The position numbers and the translations under genes were made by a program. Below the pieces are notes generated by a model. That model worked only from the letters and a program-made list of their open reading frames with translations. It did no database searches and was not told the DNA's origin. From Morchella semilibera (lineage: Eukaryota > Ascomycota > Pezizomycetes > Pezizales > Morchellaceae), in assembly GCA_009192285.1 (NCBI GenBank), contig WBVU01000012.1, positions 1,736,001-1,800,000 on the forward strand: DNA of 64,000 nt, read 5' to 3'. Position 1 is the first letter of the stretch. Each line of letters opens with the position of its first letter. Below are positions 50,668 to 63,147 of the stretch, piece after piece.

Positions 50668-53600
50668 TCACATTTTTGAAGGTGCCAAACTAGAAGACTC
50701 AGGCGACAACTCCGGGTGTTGGCTTGGAGGTTGGGAAGCCCCAGGGGCTGGAGGGTTCTCTCTGGTCATCAGTTCATTCGGATCAGTGTCCGGATGTACG
50801 GACATTCCTCCTTGAGTCTCTAGCTCTGCCCCGCGCATAGGTGGGAATTTAAGGCTCTCCGCAGGTCTCTCGACTGGTGACCAACCACCGATACTACCAG
50901 CAACGATTGATGGGACCATAGCAGCAGCAGCGAAGGCTGAGTTAGATCTTGATCTTCTGCGGCGGTGCGATGTTGGTGACGGAGGTACAAATCCCTCGCC
51001 GTTATCGGTGGTATTGATCGTTGGGATATCTTGTTTCGACCCAGCCCGGAAGATGTGAGATAAGTTGTTTTTCAAATTTTGACGACGGAACTTGAGTTGG
51101 TTCAAACGGCCACCTCGGACCATCTTGAGAAAAGAAAGCTCCTCACGAATGTCCTCAATTCCCTGGTTCCATTGAAATCGATCTTCATTCGAGACATAGA
51201 TATTGGTATCGGCCTTGCGACTCATCCATCGAGGGACAATCTTTGCGACAAGTTCATCCGGGATTAATCGAATAATGACGGCAACGGGAAGAGAAATAGC
51301 ACCAAGAATGATCGAGATACCCCATTGTGCACCATTCAGTGGCGTAATTTGGAAAGCTGCCCCCCCAACGAAGATGATCATAACCTGTCCTCCAACCATG
51401 ATCACATTGATCCCGATAAAAAACCAATTGTGGCTGATACCCTCAAATATATTAAATTTGTTGTCAAGACGGCGATTACTGTAAGATATTAGAATGGTTT
51501 TCGTACAAAGGCAGTGAAAATGGACTTACTTGTATTGGTTAAAAATTTGCATCCAAACGAATGTATTAAAGACTAAAGTGCTTAAATGCTCCTGATCATA
51601 CCCGAGTATATGACGGCCAGCGAAATTGAGAACAAATGTAACGACAAGTTGGTAGATTGCTTGACCAAGGATCATCTTCCACATGTTGATAGTAATCAAT
51701 GGGGCAGATTTTGGATCAGGCTTGCGGTTAAGAATACTATGTGCCGGAGGATCAGTGGCTAACGCCAGGGCAGCAAAGGTATCCATAATCAAGTTGACCC
51801 AAAGCAGCTGTACGGCCGACAAAACAGATGTTTGTTCCGAAGATGCCACGGCGGAAACAAAAGTGAGAAGCACTGCCGTGATATTGACAGTAAGTTGAAA
51901 CTAAGAAACTGTTAGCTTTGGAGGCAAGATAACCACTAGTGGTTATGTATACATACTTGCAGGAATTTCTTCACAGCATCGTTAACAGCTCTTCCCCACA
52001 TGATGGCCTTGACAATGCTAGAAAAGTTGTCGTCCATTAAAATAATCGAAGACGCTTCTTTAGCAACTTCAGTCCCTGCGATACCCATAGAAAACCCGAC
52101 ATCCGCCATTTTCAGCGCAGGGCCGTCATTTGTACCGTCACCGGTAACCGCAACGGTTTCTCCCAATTCCTTCAATCTGCGGACAAGGATCCTCTTATCC
52201 TCCGGGCTGGACCGAGCAAGAACTTGAAGCCTTGGAATAATTTGATCCATACTGGCTTTGCTAAGCTGCCTGAATTTTGGTCCTTCCATAACAATACCAC
52301 CTGGAGTGTAGATACCACATTCCGCAGCAATCGCCCTGGCGGTCATTAGGTTATCACCAGTCACCATACGAACAAAGACACCAGCCTTCTGACACTCAGC
52401 AACGGCATCCGGAACACCATCGCGGAGAGGGTCTTGAATTCCAACAATACTTAAAAAGACCATATCATCAAAGATATCATCGAATTCAGCCTGCCTAGGA
52501 TCGTCCTCCATCCTGCGTGCGCCCGGGGGTGGCCATGACGGGAAATCGCGATAAATCATTCCAATAGTACGTAGAGAACGGTTTGCATAGGCAGCGATAA
52601 TCTGGTTCAAGGATTCAATGTCCTTCGCATCAAGCGTAGTGACATCAGTGTCTGAGTCAGGTTTGTCGATAATACGAGTGCATTTGTTTAAAAGAATCTC
52701 GGAGGCACCCTTAACGAACAACCGATAGGGACCGTCTTTCAACTTAACAACTGCCCCCATACATTTGCGCCCGGAGTCGAAGGAATGAGCTGTGCAATTG
52801 TTGAGTTAGCCCGTTCTTCAGCAACAGGTCCCATTCCCAAATAGTCGCGGCCAAATCCGAGCAGTGCAGTTTCCGTTTTAGATCCGATAAAGGTCATTTT
52901 ACCATCCTCCTCTCCTTCAAAAGCAGTGGAATTGATAGCGATTGAGTCCAAAAGAAGCTTCTTAACCCCAGGAGACAGCATAGACGCAAACTCAGCCATT
53001 GGAACATCATCCATTATTTTTTCATCAGCCACTTTTTCGCCGGCGGCCGGGGCCTTTGAGCCAAACCGGCAAGCTGTCCCCAGAGTACCAGCAACAACAG
53101 TCATCTTATTCTGGGTCAATGTTCCCGTTTTATCAGAGCAGATGGTAGTTGCGTTACCCATGGTTTCGCAAGCGCGTAATACACGGACAAGGTTGTTATC
53201 TTTCAGCATTCGAGTTGTTGCAAACGCTAAAGCAAGAGTCACAGCCAAGGGCAAACCTTCGGGAACAGCAACAACAACAACGGTAATTGCCGTGATAAGA
53301 ATACGCATGAAAAGCTGTCCTTTCTCTGATGCGTTTGCAGTGCTAGTAGGAAGATGGGCAAGGAAACGAATGAAGAGGACGATAAAGAGCAAAAGGGCGG
53401 AACTGTTATAAATGTCAGAATTATCACCGGATTCCTGGGGTATTAGACTTACGCTCCACCAAGCTTGGCGATTGCCTCAGCAAGATTATTCAGCTTCATC
53501 TGCAAAGGCGTAGCCTCAGCATCTTCCCTGAGAGCCATCATGGTCTTTCCAAAACTGCTGTGAATTCCAACGCTCGTAACCATATAGGTGCCGACACCTT

Positions 53601-54839
53601 CCAGAACCTTAGCGCCAGAGATGATGAAACAGTCTAATTTATGATAGTTTGAGGCGCCGGCCTCCATCTGGGTGAAGACCTCATCACCGGAGACTTTCTT
53701 CATTTGATCAGATTCACCGGTGGCAGAAGATTCATCACACTTCACATTGTGGCCCGAAATAAATATACCGTCTGCTGGAATCATGTCTCCAGGCTCAAGA
53801 TGACAAACATCACCAACAAGTAAATCATAGACGGAAATCTGAAGAGATCTACCAGATCGGATAACCTTAACCATGCGGTCTTCTTTCTACGTATCAACAG
53901 CACTTGTTAGTTAATGAGGCTCAATCCGGATTATGCAAGGTTCAAGTTACCTTCTTATTCAGCTTAACAAATTGACGTTCTTTCTGATAATCATTCAGGG
54001 CACCGACGATAACGACGATAGCGATAGCAACGATGATAGCAACCCCCTCAACCCAATCAAGGCTAGGTTCACCAGGACGGTGGGTTCCTCCAAACGTCTG
54101 GTACAGCCCTAACGCAAGAGAGATCGCGGCCGCCCCGGAAAGCAGAAGTAAGACCTTATCCATTAACGCAATCCACATCAACGCCCAGATGCTCTTGATC
54201 TTTTTCTCTGGAAGTCGGTTGTCACTGAAAACTCTGGTTCTATCTGAAAAGGCATCTTGGGGTAGACCGGCAAGCGTGTTAAGATCATTGGTGGATGTTG
54301 GTACTAGAGTTGGTTCTTTGGATTGACCGTTTGGGCCATGTGCGGATCCCACTGCCTGCTCAAATGTGATATCTCCGTCAAGCTTAGTCTCGTCTAAACT
54401 CAACCCAGTGACCCGGTCTGTCCTCAAGCCAACCTCCAAACCCTTTATACCCCCCAATGCCTTGAATGCAGCATGACTTTTAGGGTTGAACAGCTTGGCC
54501 ATGTGTCCAGGTGTGAACGCGAACCTATTGTCCTCCACGTGGAATTCATGCTCATTACCGGCATCGGGTTTGAGTGGATCCTCGTCCTCGTGCGTTGACT
54601 TAGCATCAGTGGTTGTAGTAAGAGGCGGAACTAAAGTTTCACTATCTAACGAGTTTCCACGAGATTGAGGTCCGGTATTTATGGTTGGCACGGTCAGGTG
54701 TTTACCGGACCCAGAATTGTTCCTTGACTTGGGGGCAGGCTATGTAACAGGGAGTTAGTTATGTCCAGTAAGTGGGTCTTTATAGAGAGATAAAGGGCAA
54801 AAAAAAAAAAAAAAGGTGAATGACAAACCATAATTTCAT
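50668..54839 (-). CDS. PMC1: P-type Ca2+-transporting ATPase, Pmc1/PMCA type (P2B)
   Basis: Exons are 54740-53951, 53886-53453, 53402-51957, 51900-51530 and 51478-50668, plus a probable 11-nt first exon (54839-54829); the start is uncertain. About 1,287 residues. Domains in order: acidic N-terminus; first membrane pair; actuator loop with DLLVGDVCHLEPGDMIPADG and DESSATGESD; VAVPEGLPLAVTLALAFATT; phosphorylation site CSDKTGTLTQNKMTVV; nucleotide-binding region with KGASEILL; hinge VTGDGTNDGPALKMADVGF; C-terminal membrane helices; and a tail of about 190 residues. TGDGTNDGPAL and PEGLPL are typical of PMCA pumps. It moves Ca2+ from cytosol into the vacuole (or out of the cell) and is usually a calcineurin target. 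One T is missing in TTT at about 52780-52781; the expected text is QLIPFDSGRKCMGAVV. This is probably a sequence error because the rest is intact. Confidence 0.93.
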
Positions 54840-57446
54840 TGCTCGACATGTTTACGGGGCCCGATGGTCGTGATGGATCAGTCTTCCCTATGTAATAGTC
54901 CTAGCAAGGCTGAGAGATATACCAGTAGGCCTTGACTATAGACCCCCCGGTGGCAATCTTTTTGGCTGATAGAGCTGAATGGTTAATCCCCTAAAAAATT
55001 TGGTGTGTATCGCAGCCTTCTCTCTTGCTGCTGAACTCTGCCTGAAAGAAGACTCAGGAAAAGGAAGCGCGAAGGTTATTAGAGTGCCAACTCAGCGTTT
55101 ATGAGGGATGATGGTGAAGTGTGTGTAGTGTAGTGTAGTGTAGAGGGGGGGTGAAGGGATACAAGTGTGTAGCAACTCCAGCGCACCCAAACAAAACAAA
55201 TACTATTACGGGTGTAGGGGAGAACTGTTGCAACCACTGCCAGTGGCCTGTAATAGACCCATAGTGGCATACTATAGATTAGGTATGGGGAATACTCCGA
55301 GTGAGAGAATGTACCTACAAACACGTAACATTGACGTATATAAGTACTAGTGGCCACGGGCATTAAAAGCCATAGTCTCCACTTAATTGACGAGAAATTA
55401 CTCTAATATCTTTGTAGAGAGTAGAGGTCTACAAACATTCGATTCGCTCCCTTCGATCTTGGGCAACGATCTTGCACAGCCCCGGGTTAATCTAGCTAGT
55501 ACCTACATTGCAACGACCTCGTCTAAGTTTCTGTAAACGGAATATCACGCTCAAACAATGTAATACATGTATCTAGAGTATATCGATGGTGGAAAAGCGC
55601 AGCGCAGTATTACCTGTAGGGCCCCCCGGAATTTCCTTCGTAGTGTTGCCAGAGAGGTGATCGAATGCTTTGTATTTATGTAAAAAAATGAAGCTCACTT
55701 AATTTGGGGCTTAGCATGAAAGACAATGCGTGCGGACGCCAAGCAGCGGAGCCTGCTCCGTATCACATGGATTATGTAGGTACCTAGACCAATCATAACC
55801 CCTCCGTAAATGGTATGTACAGTAGTATATTTTACGATCCAGCTGAGAACTTAATCTCCCATAGCCAAGTAACGTAACTACATGTACATACATGTACCTA
55901 GAGTACATACATGGAGTTGTAGTATACCCGCAAGAGGATGAATTACCCGAAAAATGTAAGTCTTGGGACGCAATTGCTATTGGATTTATTAGGAACCTCC
56001 AGGGGAACAGTGTATTATGCGTCCGCACGCTTTTACTGGCATTTGATCAAATGATACGGCGAGCAGCCTTTTTTTTTATACCATTCCCGCACCACGTGGG
56101 GGTAAACGAATTCTCATAGGCATTCACCTGTCGCACTTCAATGCCCACGAAATCAAGTTTTGCTACATGTATGCAGCTCGGCAATCTATCCACATATAGA
56201 GTAGATTCACCAAATTAAGAATAACATGTTCCACCATCATGAACTACTACATGTAGGACGCCGTGATCGCACCCACGTTGACGTCACTTATAAGTATACA
56301 TATTAGTATTGTGTTATGGACTTTGATACTAGGCGAAAATAAAACATTCCTAGAGCGTTTCATCGTGATATCGTACCTCCATGTTTGTTGAAAATACACT
56401 TTAGGCGTTAGAAGCTATACACTCTAAAACCTAAAGTTTTTGTTTGATTGAGCATGAAACTTACATGCTGTATTGAAATACTATTACATGTAGTTCTTAC
56501 TGTGTTCCTTATTCACTAGGTCACATTACTAAGGGGTCCCTGGGATACATACATGTATTCTACATACATGTAGTAATATACTAACTCCAGAGCAAAAACC
56601 TCTAGCTAGGCTGGCCAAAATCTAAAAGGAAAGTGCGGATATAATACCACAATACTATTAATTATTATAATGGTGCATGATTTAATTTGCATTTACTTCG
56701 TGGAACCACCTCATCCGTGCGTCTGTTGCAATTGGTTTTTCACTCTAGCTTGGACATAAATTATACAACATTGCCCCCCAGCAACTTAAGGATTTGACAC
56801 TCCTAGCCTGTGCGAAATTGTTTGGCGAGTCTGCCACACCATGAGGTGATAGAGCTAGAGCTCTCTAGAACTGGTACCTTGCATGGTCCACATGACATTT
56901 TTCCCGGCAGTCAGACTACTCTAGATACCACTCGCGTGGTGGCCCCACAAGTAATGCAAAACCTCAGTAGTGAATATGGTCAGAAGCTACATGACTTATG
57001 TAGCTACTAGAAATATTTGGGAACCTGCCTCACTCATTGGCTCAGTGACAGTAGAGTATGTTACAGACAATTAGTGGCATGAATACCTATTGGAGCCACA
57101 TTTATTTACAGCGCATACTTGTGTCACGTCATAGCCAGCGAATGTGCAGGTTTGTTCGCTTATGCCGACTTAGCTGTCGACGCCAGTTAAACTTTATCAT
57201 GTACCCCAGACGGTTCACTATCAGTACCTACCTACTCTCATGTTTGGAACTATTCCCAATATATATACTGCGCAACACCAAGCGAGATCAGTAATATATG
57301 TATGTACTCTAGTCATGGAGTTTAAATCTCAACTAATGTGAGAACTGATACGTTGTAATGTTTCCGAAGGTTGCCTTGGGTGTTCGCCTTGGGTGGTAGG
57401 GCACTTGTGAATCTACCTTCCGTTTCAAAAGATCCTAGTGGCAGTG

Positions 57447-57518
57447 CATGGAAACGTACGTGGAAACACACATGGAAACGTACATGGAAACGTACATGGA
57501 AACGATGGAAACGTACAC
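57447..57518 (+). repeat. 12-bp minisatellite
   Basis: About six units of ATGGAAACGTAC, with variants GTGGAAACACAC and a shortened ATGGAAACG, lie head to tail. One frame reads as repeated W-K-R-T, but no protein is supported. Confidence 0.85.
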
Positions 57519-57593
57519 AGAGAGAGGCCTGTCAAGTTTTGTTGTCTAACTACCACGCGCGCAAAACAACCCTTATACGCGCTCACGGAGGGT

Positions 57594-57715
57594 ATGGCGA
57601 CCACGCACGGGGTGTAGGGATTTTCCTATAATTCAAGACGGTGGATTATTCGATATTTCGAATTTATTTGTTCTTGTGAATTTAGCCAGAAATCCCACAC
57701 CCCCGTGGTCGCCAT
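57594..57715. mobile_element. Fold-back/MITE-like element, about 122 bp
   Basis: The left arm begins ATGGCGACCACGCACGGGGT. The reverse complement of the right arm begins ATGGCGACCACGGGGGTGTG. The arms span about 26-30 nt and differ by a short indel and one substitution. The centre carries an AT-rich palindrome (TTCGATATTTCGAA). It has no coding capacity. Confidence 0.6.
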
Positions 57716-58652
57716 GTATACCGCGAGGCGTCTACCTGTTGACTACTTTTGGGTACTTTGGGGTACCAGGCAGGGCTTTTTACATAGGTCAAAGTTTTTC
57801 ACGCCAACGATAAAACTAACCTGGCATGGCAGCCTAGGTAGATCTACCGGAGAATTAGTCAAGCGAGAGATCTCCTTATGCAGGTACCGCCGTTAGTGCG
57901 GAAGGACCGGGTTACGACACCGCTGCCTTCTGATTGAGCTTGCGTTGCCAGTTCGGGTTTCGGCAATTTGTTGAGGCTCTGTTTAAGCTTTCCGTTGTAA
58001 TTTGGGCTAACGGTCTGCAGAGCAAGAACCCCTGGAAAAATAAGCTTTGGGGGGGCGGTGGGTTAGGTATGAAGGAGGTGTGCCTCTACATGTACGTTTG
58101 TGGGAGGATGGATCGAAGATGATTCGTATTTATATATATATATGTACTGCCATGGCTCCGGATGCCACCGTACCAGGGTTCAATTAGCGGAGCCCATCAA
58201 TCATATGAATTGTTGTAATTCGAGAATAGATTATGAGTTCCCAATTTAAATTTAAAAAAAACCTCTTTTGAGTGGAGTTTAATGGTTGCCATGAGATGTA
58301 CGCGCGGTATACGTAACCCTATCTTTAAACCCGGTACTAGTTTTTCCACGTTTAACTTTGAATGGCATACCGTCACTCATGTATGTTCCGCATTCTAGAC
58401 GCTTACAGTAAATGTATAAGATGATAAAGCGGATATGCTAAAGTCTCCACACCTCGTCTATAAATTCATAAACTATCACTCGGGCATCGCTCAACGTCAA
58501 GCGATGTCAAAGCGCTCTCTGTTGGCAAGGGCTAATGTTTTTCCCACCGTGGTTGGGCTATATGCACTAATATTATTGTACATGTATGCATCGAATAGGC
58601 GCCTAGTTTAAGGCACGACACACAGATACATGTAGGTACCGACGTCACCGTA

Positions 58653-58760
58653 CCGTAGTATTTGAGAAAATTCGTTGCGCTGCAGCAGGGGTCTTCTCTA
58701 CCAAATCTGTCTAAATACTGCCTCTGGCTGGCAACGAATTTTCTCAAATACATACTACGG
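58653..58760. mobile_element. Fold-back/MITE-like element, 108 bp with nearly perfect arms
   Basis: The left arm is 26 nt at 58653-58678 (CCGTAGTATTTGAGAAAATT and on). The right arm is 30 nt at 58731-58760, identical in inverted orientation except for four extra bases. The loop of about 52 nt has no coding capacity. High arm identity suggests a young element or a functional hairpin. Confidence 0.65.
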
Positions 58761-61107
58761 CATTACATATATTTCGCCAAGGCGTGACACCTAACCCTTA
58801 GACTATCTTAGCTAGTCATGAACATGTTAATTGTAATTATCTTCCCACGAATAACCGAGTGCGAGCTTCAGTTATAACCGAGAAGTAAAGTGGGCCTTTA
58901 TTAATCGACCAGAGGCTCACAGCCCCATTTATGCACATCTTACCCCGACCCTTTCCCTATACATCACTGGCCATTAAGTATACTTGTATGCATACGTATA
59001 TCATTGTACCACCCATTTTCAATAGACATCGAGAGATTGTATGCATGAGGTGGCAGCTGTACCTACAAGAGACTTTGCCAGCCCCATTTTCCGCTCACCT
59101 GATTGGTGCCGATCCTAAAGTCTGCTAATCAGATAGTCTATTTGCGCAAAAACTCTACTTTGTCGTATGTATCTCATTCGACCCATTGTCAATAGATACA
59201 AATCACCCGGTGTTCATCTAAATCGTCTTCGATCTAGCTAGTTACATACATCCATAGATATAGAGCCTTTAGTCCAAAGCGTGACTTTGCATTGCGTGAT
59301 TATGCACGAACGTATCGATGCAGCCTATGCAGCCTGCGACGACACTAACACCGTATTGCATCGATTCTTGTATGAGAAGCTTTTCAGATGCCATCGCCAG
59401 CTGATGCTAACGGTTTCAGACCATGCGTGTAGTAGCCTTTTTCCCTTACGAGGCGGGGCTCCCGAAATTGAACCGAAATCACAGTTAAGAATACAAACAA
59501 AGGAAGTACCAAGTTTTGAATAAAGGTCTGACTGAGTGTCGACCTTGAAATTTACCAACTTCGGAAATTATCATTGTCTCGTTTAGTTTAAATCGAAATA
59601 TTGAATGTATCGAGGTTCTGACTAGGAAGCTTGTAGGGCGACTTCTAGCTCATCAGATATGCTGTCATAACCAGTACTTCTTTCATGGTTAACCCCGTGG
59701 AGCGGCCCACAGACCAGCAGGCTCAGCCCCCTCCCAAAAGACAACTGTTCAGGTGTGTAACATGATGTGCATAACTAACGTAACACCGTCGACCTCCGGG
59801 TTAATTCCTTTTAAAAATCCAGAATCCTAGATAAAGAAAGCTGCAAACTACGTGCGAATGTGCTTTTTCTTTAAGGCAACTTTCTACTGGGAATAAAGTG
59901 ATACGCATGCTTTTCGAACAGGTGGCAGGCATTCACTCGAAGAATTCGGCAAAAGGTAGCAGGTTTTAGGTATCTACATATACATGGCTTGAAACTATTG
60001 AAATCACAACCGGCGTAAGGGTATGTGAGGTTTCGCACAGGGAATATATGACTACCTCCGAAGTTAAAAGATTTTAGTTACATCATCAGTACCCCAAGAG
60101 CCCGGCGCCGTGTCTGCGGTATTCAATAAAAGTATATGGAATTAGATATATATATATCAGATCTCATGGGTGAATAATCGATTCGTCCCACAAAGGTTTT
60201 TTAACTCTATGCAAGGCACCCCCTACGTAGAAAGGAACTACAGCACTATGTGTTAAGGGGGGTGCATGATGAGCCGGAGGTTTGAAGGCTCTACTTCGAA
60301 CGTCATCATGCTCAATACTAATCTACAAATAGTTCCGAGGCATTTATTATCAGGAATAACTGCTGCAAAATTTGTGCGCGATTCACAATCTCGCAGGAAA
60401 GAATATTTTATAAAACTTTTGAGTACCACAGCATGATGATAACAACTGAGGAATATGATAACTCAGGGTTGGTCCCGATGGAAGCGCTTATCGTTCGTGG
60501 AAAGGCTCTAGAATCAAATCCACACTTCCACGCAGGGCCATGCATCCCATGCATTCGGACTGGATGCCGAAGGTTGTTATCTCTGTAAGGCTTAAAGCAA
60601 GGCAAAAAGCTCTCAAGATATCAGTAATAGGCCAGAATTTGGTTGCCTTAATTTCTCACCGCTTTTATGGCAGATTCTCCGGCAATCAATTTGTTTAAAA
60701 GCCGGCTGTTGGTGAAGGCAAGTTCACCATAAAAAAGAACTCTATACGAATCAATATATTGGTCGCCCGGGGATTCCTCAAATGATCTACGCCCAATAGA
60801 AATGCCAAAAGATGCTTTTTATCAGCAGTGATCAGGTGCGTTCGATTCTGCATTCGAACTCTGAAACCTCACTCCATGTCGATATAGTTGAACAACTCAT
60901 CTGCTAGAGTGAAATTGTTATGTGAGCAGACGGTTGCCCTACCCACCCAAACACCCCCTCACTCTAGTAGTTGAAGGTTATTGGTGGAGAAAACGATACA
61001 GAAGCCTGTTACAACGGAGGTCTTTTTTGCGTATTTTGCTCGAGGAAGGGGTGTTCGAGTGACTAGAGAAACCGATTATCGCCTGCATATATGATAAATA
61101 CATGTAT

Positions 61108-61256
61108 GTCCTGGATGTATGAGATAATGGAAAATCTCTCTCATGCATTAGCGCCTAAAATTTGATAGTTGCAGTCCTTAGAATACTACCAATGTGCCAT
61201 AAAGTCCGCAGGTTTATGCATGAGAGAGATTTTTCAATGTCTCATACGTCCAGGGC
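61108..61256. mobile_element. Fold-back/MITE-like element, about 149 bp with 41-bp arms
   Basis: The left arm is 61108-61148 and the right arm 61216-61256 in inverted orientation. About 36 of 41 positions match; four of the five differences are transitions. The arms share AAAATCTCTCTCATGCAT. There is no coding capacity in the 67-nt loop. No clear target-site duplication is seen. Confidence 0.65.
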
Positions 61257-63147
61257 GTCATAGGCCGAGACATGCTTAGAATCTGGTGCTCCACAGCCTT
61301 GGCAACCGCACGCCAAAAATTTACTGTTTGTGGGAATTTCTATTGTAACCTTAATTCTATCATTACCTTATATGGGAAGCCCAGCGCCGGGTTTATATGT
61401 ATAATATGCAAAGCACCGAGCATGTCTGGCGATACATGCATACGCACAGAAGCATAAAACGCTCCTTTGAGACCAAATCGGATAATTAAGATCTAAGCTA
61501 GGTGCCATCCGGCTGGCCGGTCTCAGCCAATGCCAATATCAAAACTAACCAACCCGAGTGACACCTCATGATCCAATTAAATTCGAACATTTATGTGGAA
61601 CCTGAGAGTCGCGGAGGGGTGTGATTTGCTATAGTACTCCCCATCGATCTGTGCCGATGGATCAACAGTGATGGGTTATTCCTGAGGATCGCGCGAAAGA
61701 CAAGTCCTGTTTTGATAGCCCTTGGAAACACCATTATGACTCTTTGTTGTGCAATATTAATTGTTGGAATAGAAGACTGGCTAATATTTCGTTACCAACA
61801 CCAAGTCTAGTGGATACTAGGCAATGGGTATGCCAAGTTGCGACGATAAAAGCCATGAGGCATTCCTTTGCACTCTATGTCTAGCCGTTGGCATATGCAG
61901 GCATTGCTGGGTGATAGGTGGTGCCACTACTCTGTTGTACCTGCCTCCATAATCGCGAGATATATTTCATAGGAGCGTAAGGGGCGGGATTGTTACCAAT
62001 ACGGGCTAATTATCAGCTTGCCAGGGACTTGAAACTTAGCTAGCACCGCCTAGCGGAGACTGTTATTTACCAACGAAGTGTTTTCTTTGCCTCCCATCAC
62101 TTGAGTATAATAACAATTAACAAGTACATGTATGTAGCTATTGCAATTGGTGAATATCAGACAACAGGTCACATGCTTGTTGGATGGGAGGGGATTCAAT
62201 TATGTATAACATCTTATTAACGAAGGAAGTTTTAGATGGAGCGCATAAGGGGAGGCGACTGCATGATGTGGCGTATAACGCGTAAGTAAGACATTACGCA
62301 TCATAGACCATGATATCCACGTTCTACGCCGCGAGCCACCTAGACCCTATACCTTAACCAAGAGTTCAACCCCTCTAACATAGACCTCCAGAAAAGGAGA
62401 CATAAGCGCACCTCATGACCACACCCCCTCGCACCTCAGCGGTCTAGAGGCCTTTGCCAACGTTTGAAATATTTCATGACAGTCCCTATTCTCTTCAATT
62501 GGCAATTCATAGAGTGCGTATATGAGAAGATATCTAGGATAGGAGAGGGGCGAAACTAGTAATTGCCCCCATCAATATCACCCGGTGCACATTAAAGCCA
62601 CTAAATACCCAAATTGCAAAACAAAAAATGTTTTAGAAACCGAGAGAGATATTGTTCTTAGCTCTTCCTGCCAAACATGCACGGTTTAATTTATGTCAAT
62701 CAACAGTATTTAGCCAATTGATAGGTCTAGGGTATAGCCACTGGTTTTATGGAGAGCCCTAGTTTAATTTGCGCAAATCCTCGGCCCGAGCCGTTCTCAT
62801 GATCACAAGCGCCCGCGGTATATGGATGGTATCGGCTTGAACTCGCCATACCGACACCTTAGCCGGACGTTTTGAATTAAAAGATCCACGTCTCGGTAGA
62901 TCTCAACCGAGTAATGGGACATGATCTACTCTAAATTAAAGGCATCATCTAACTAATCTATCCGGCTCGACCAAACCCAATCATCCAACCCAACCAGACA
63001 ACCAACAAACCAATCCCGATATCAACAAGTACGAGAAAAAAAAACAATTAGATATCGTATCTATGATATCTGTTATACCTCTAAGCAATCCAGAACGAAG
63101 AACAAAAAACGAAATAGTGGCGCCGCTCTATTTCTGCGGAACGATAC

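Larger units (their letters stand above)
54840..63147. other. 8.3-kb gene desert with fold-back elements
   Basis: No gene was recognised on either strand; open frames are all short and without domains. It holds three fold-back elements (57594-57715, 58653-58760, 61108-61256), a 12-bp minisatellite (57447-57518) and about 13 TACATGTA palindromes, dense between 55.5 and 58.7 kb. A phrase of the type ACCCATTNTCAATAGA recurs near 59012 and 59182. Confidence 0.55.
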
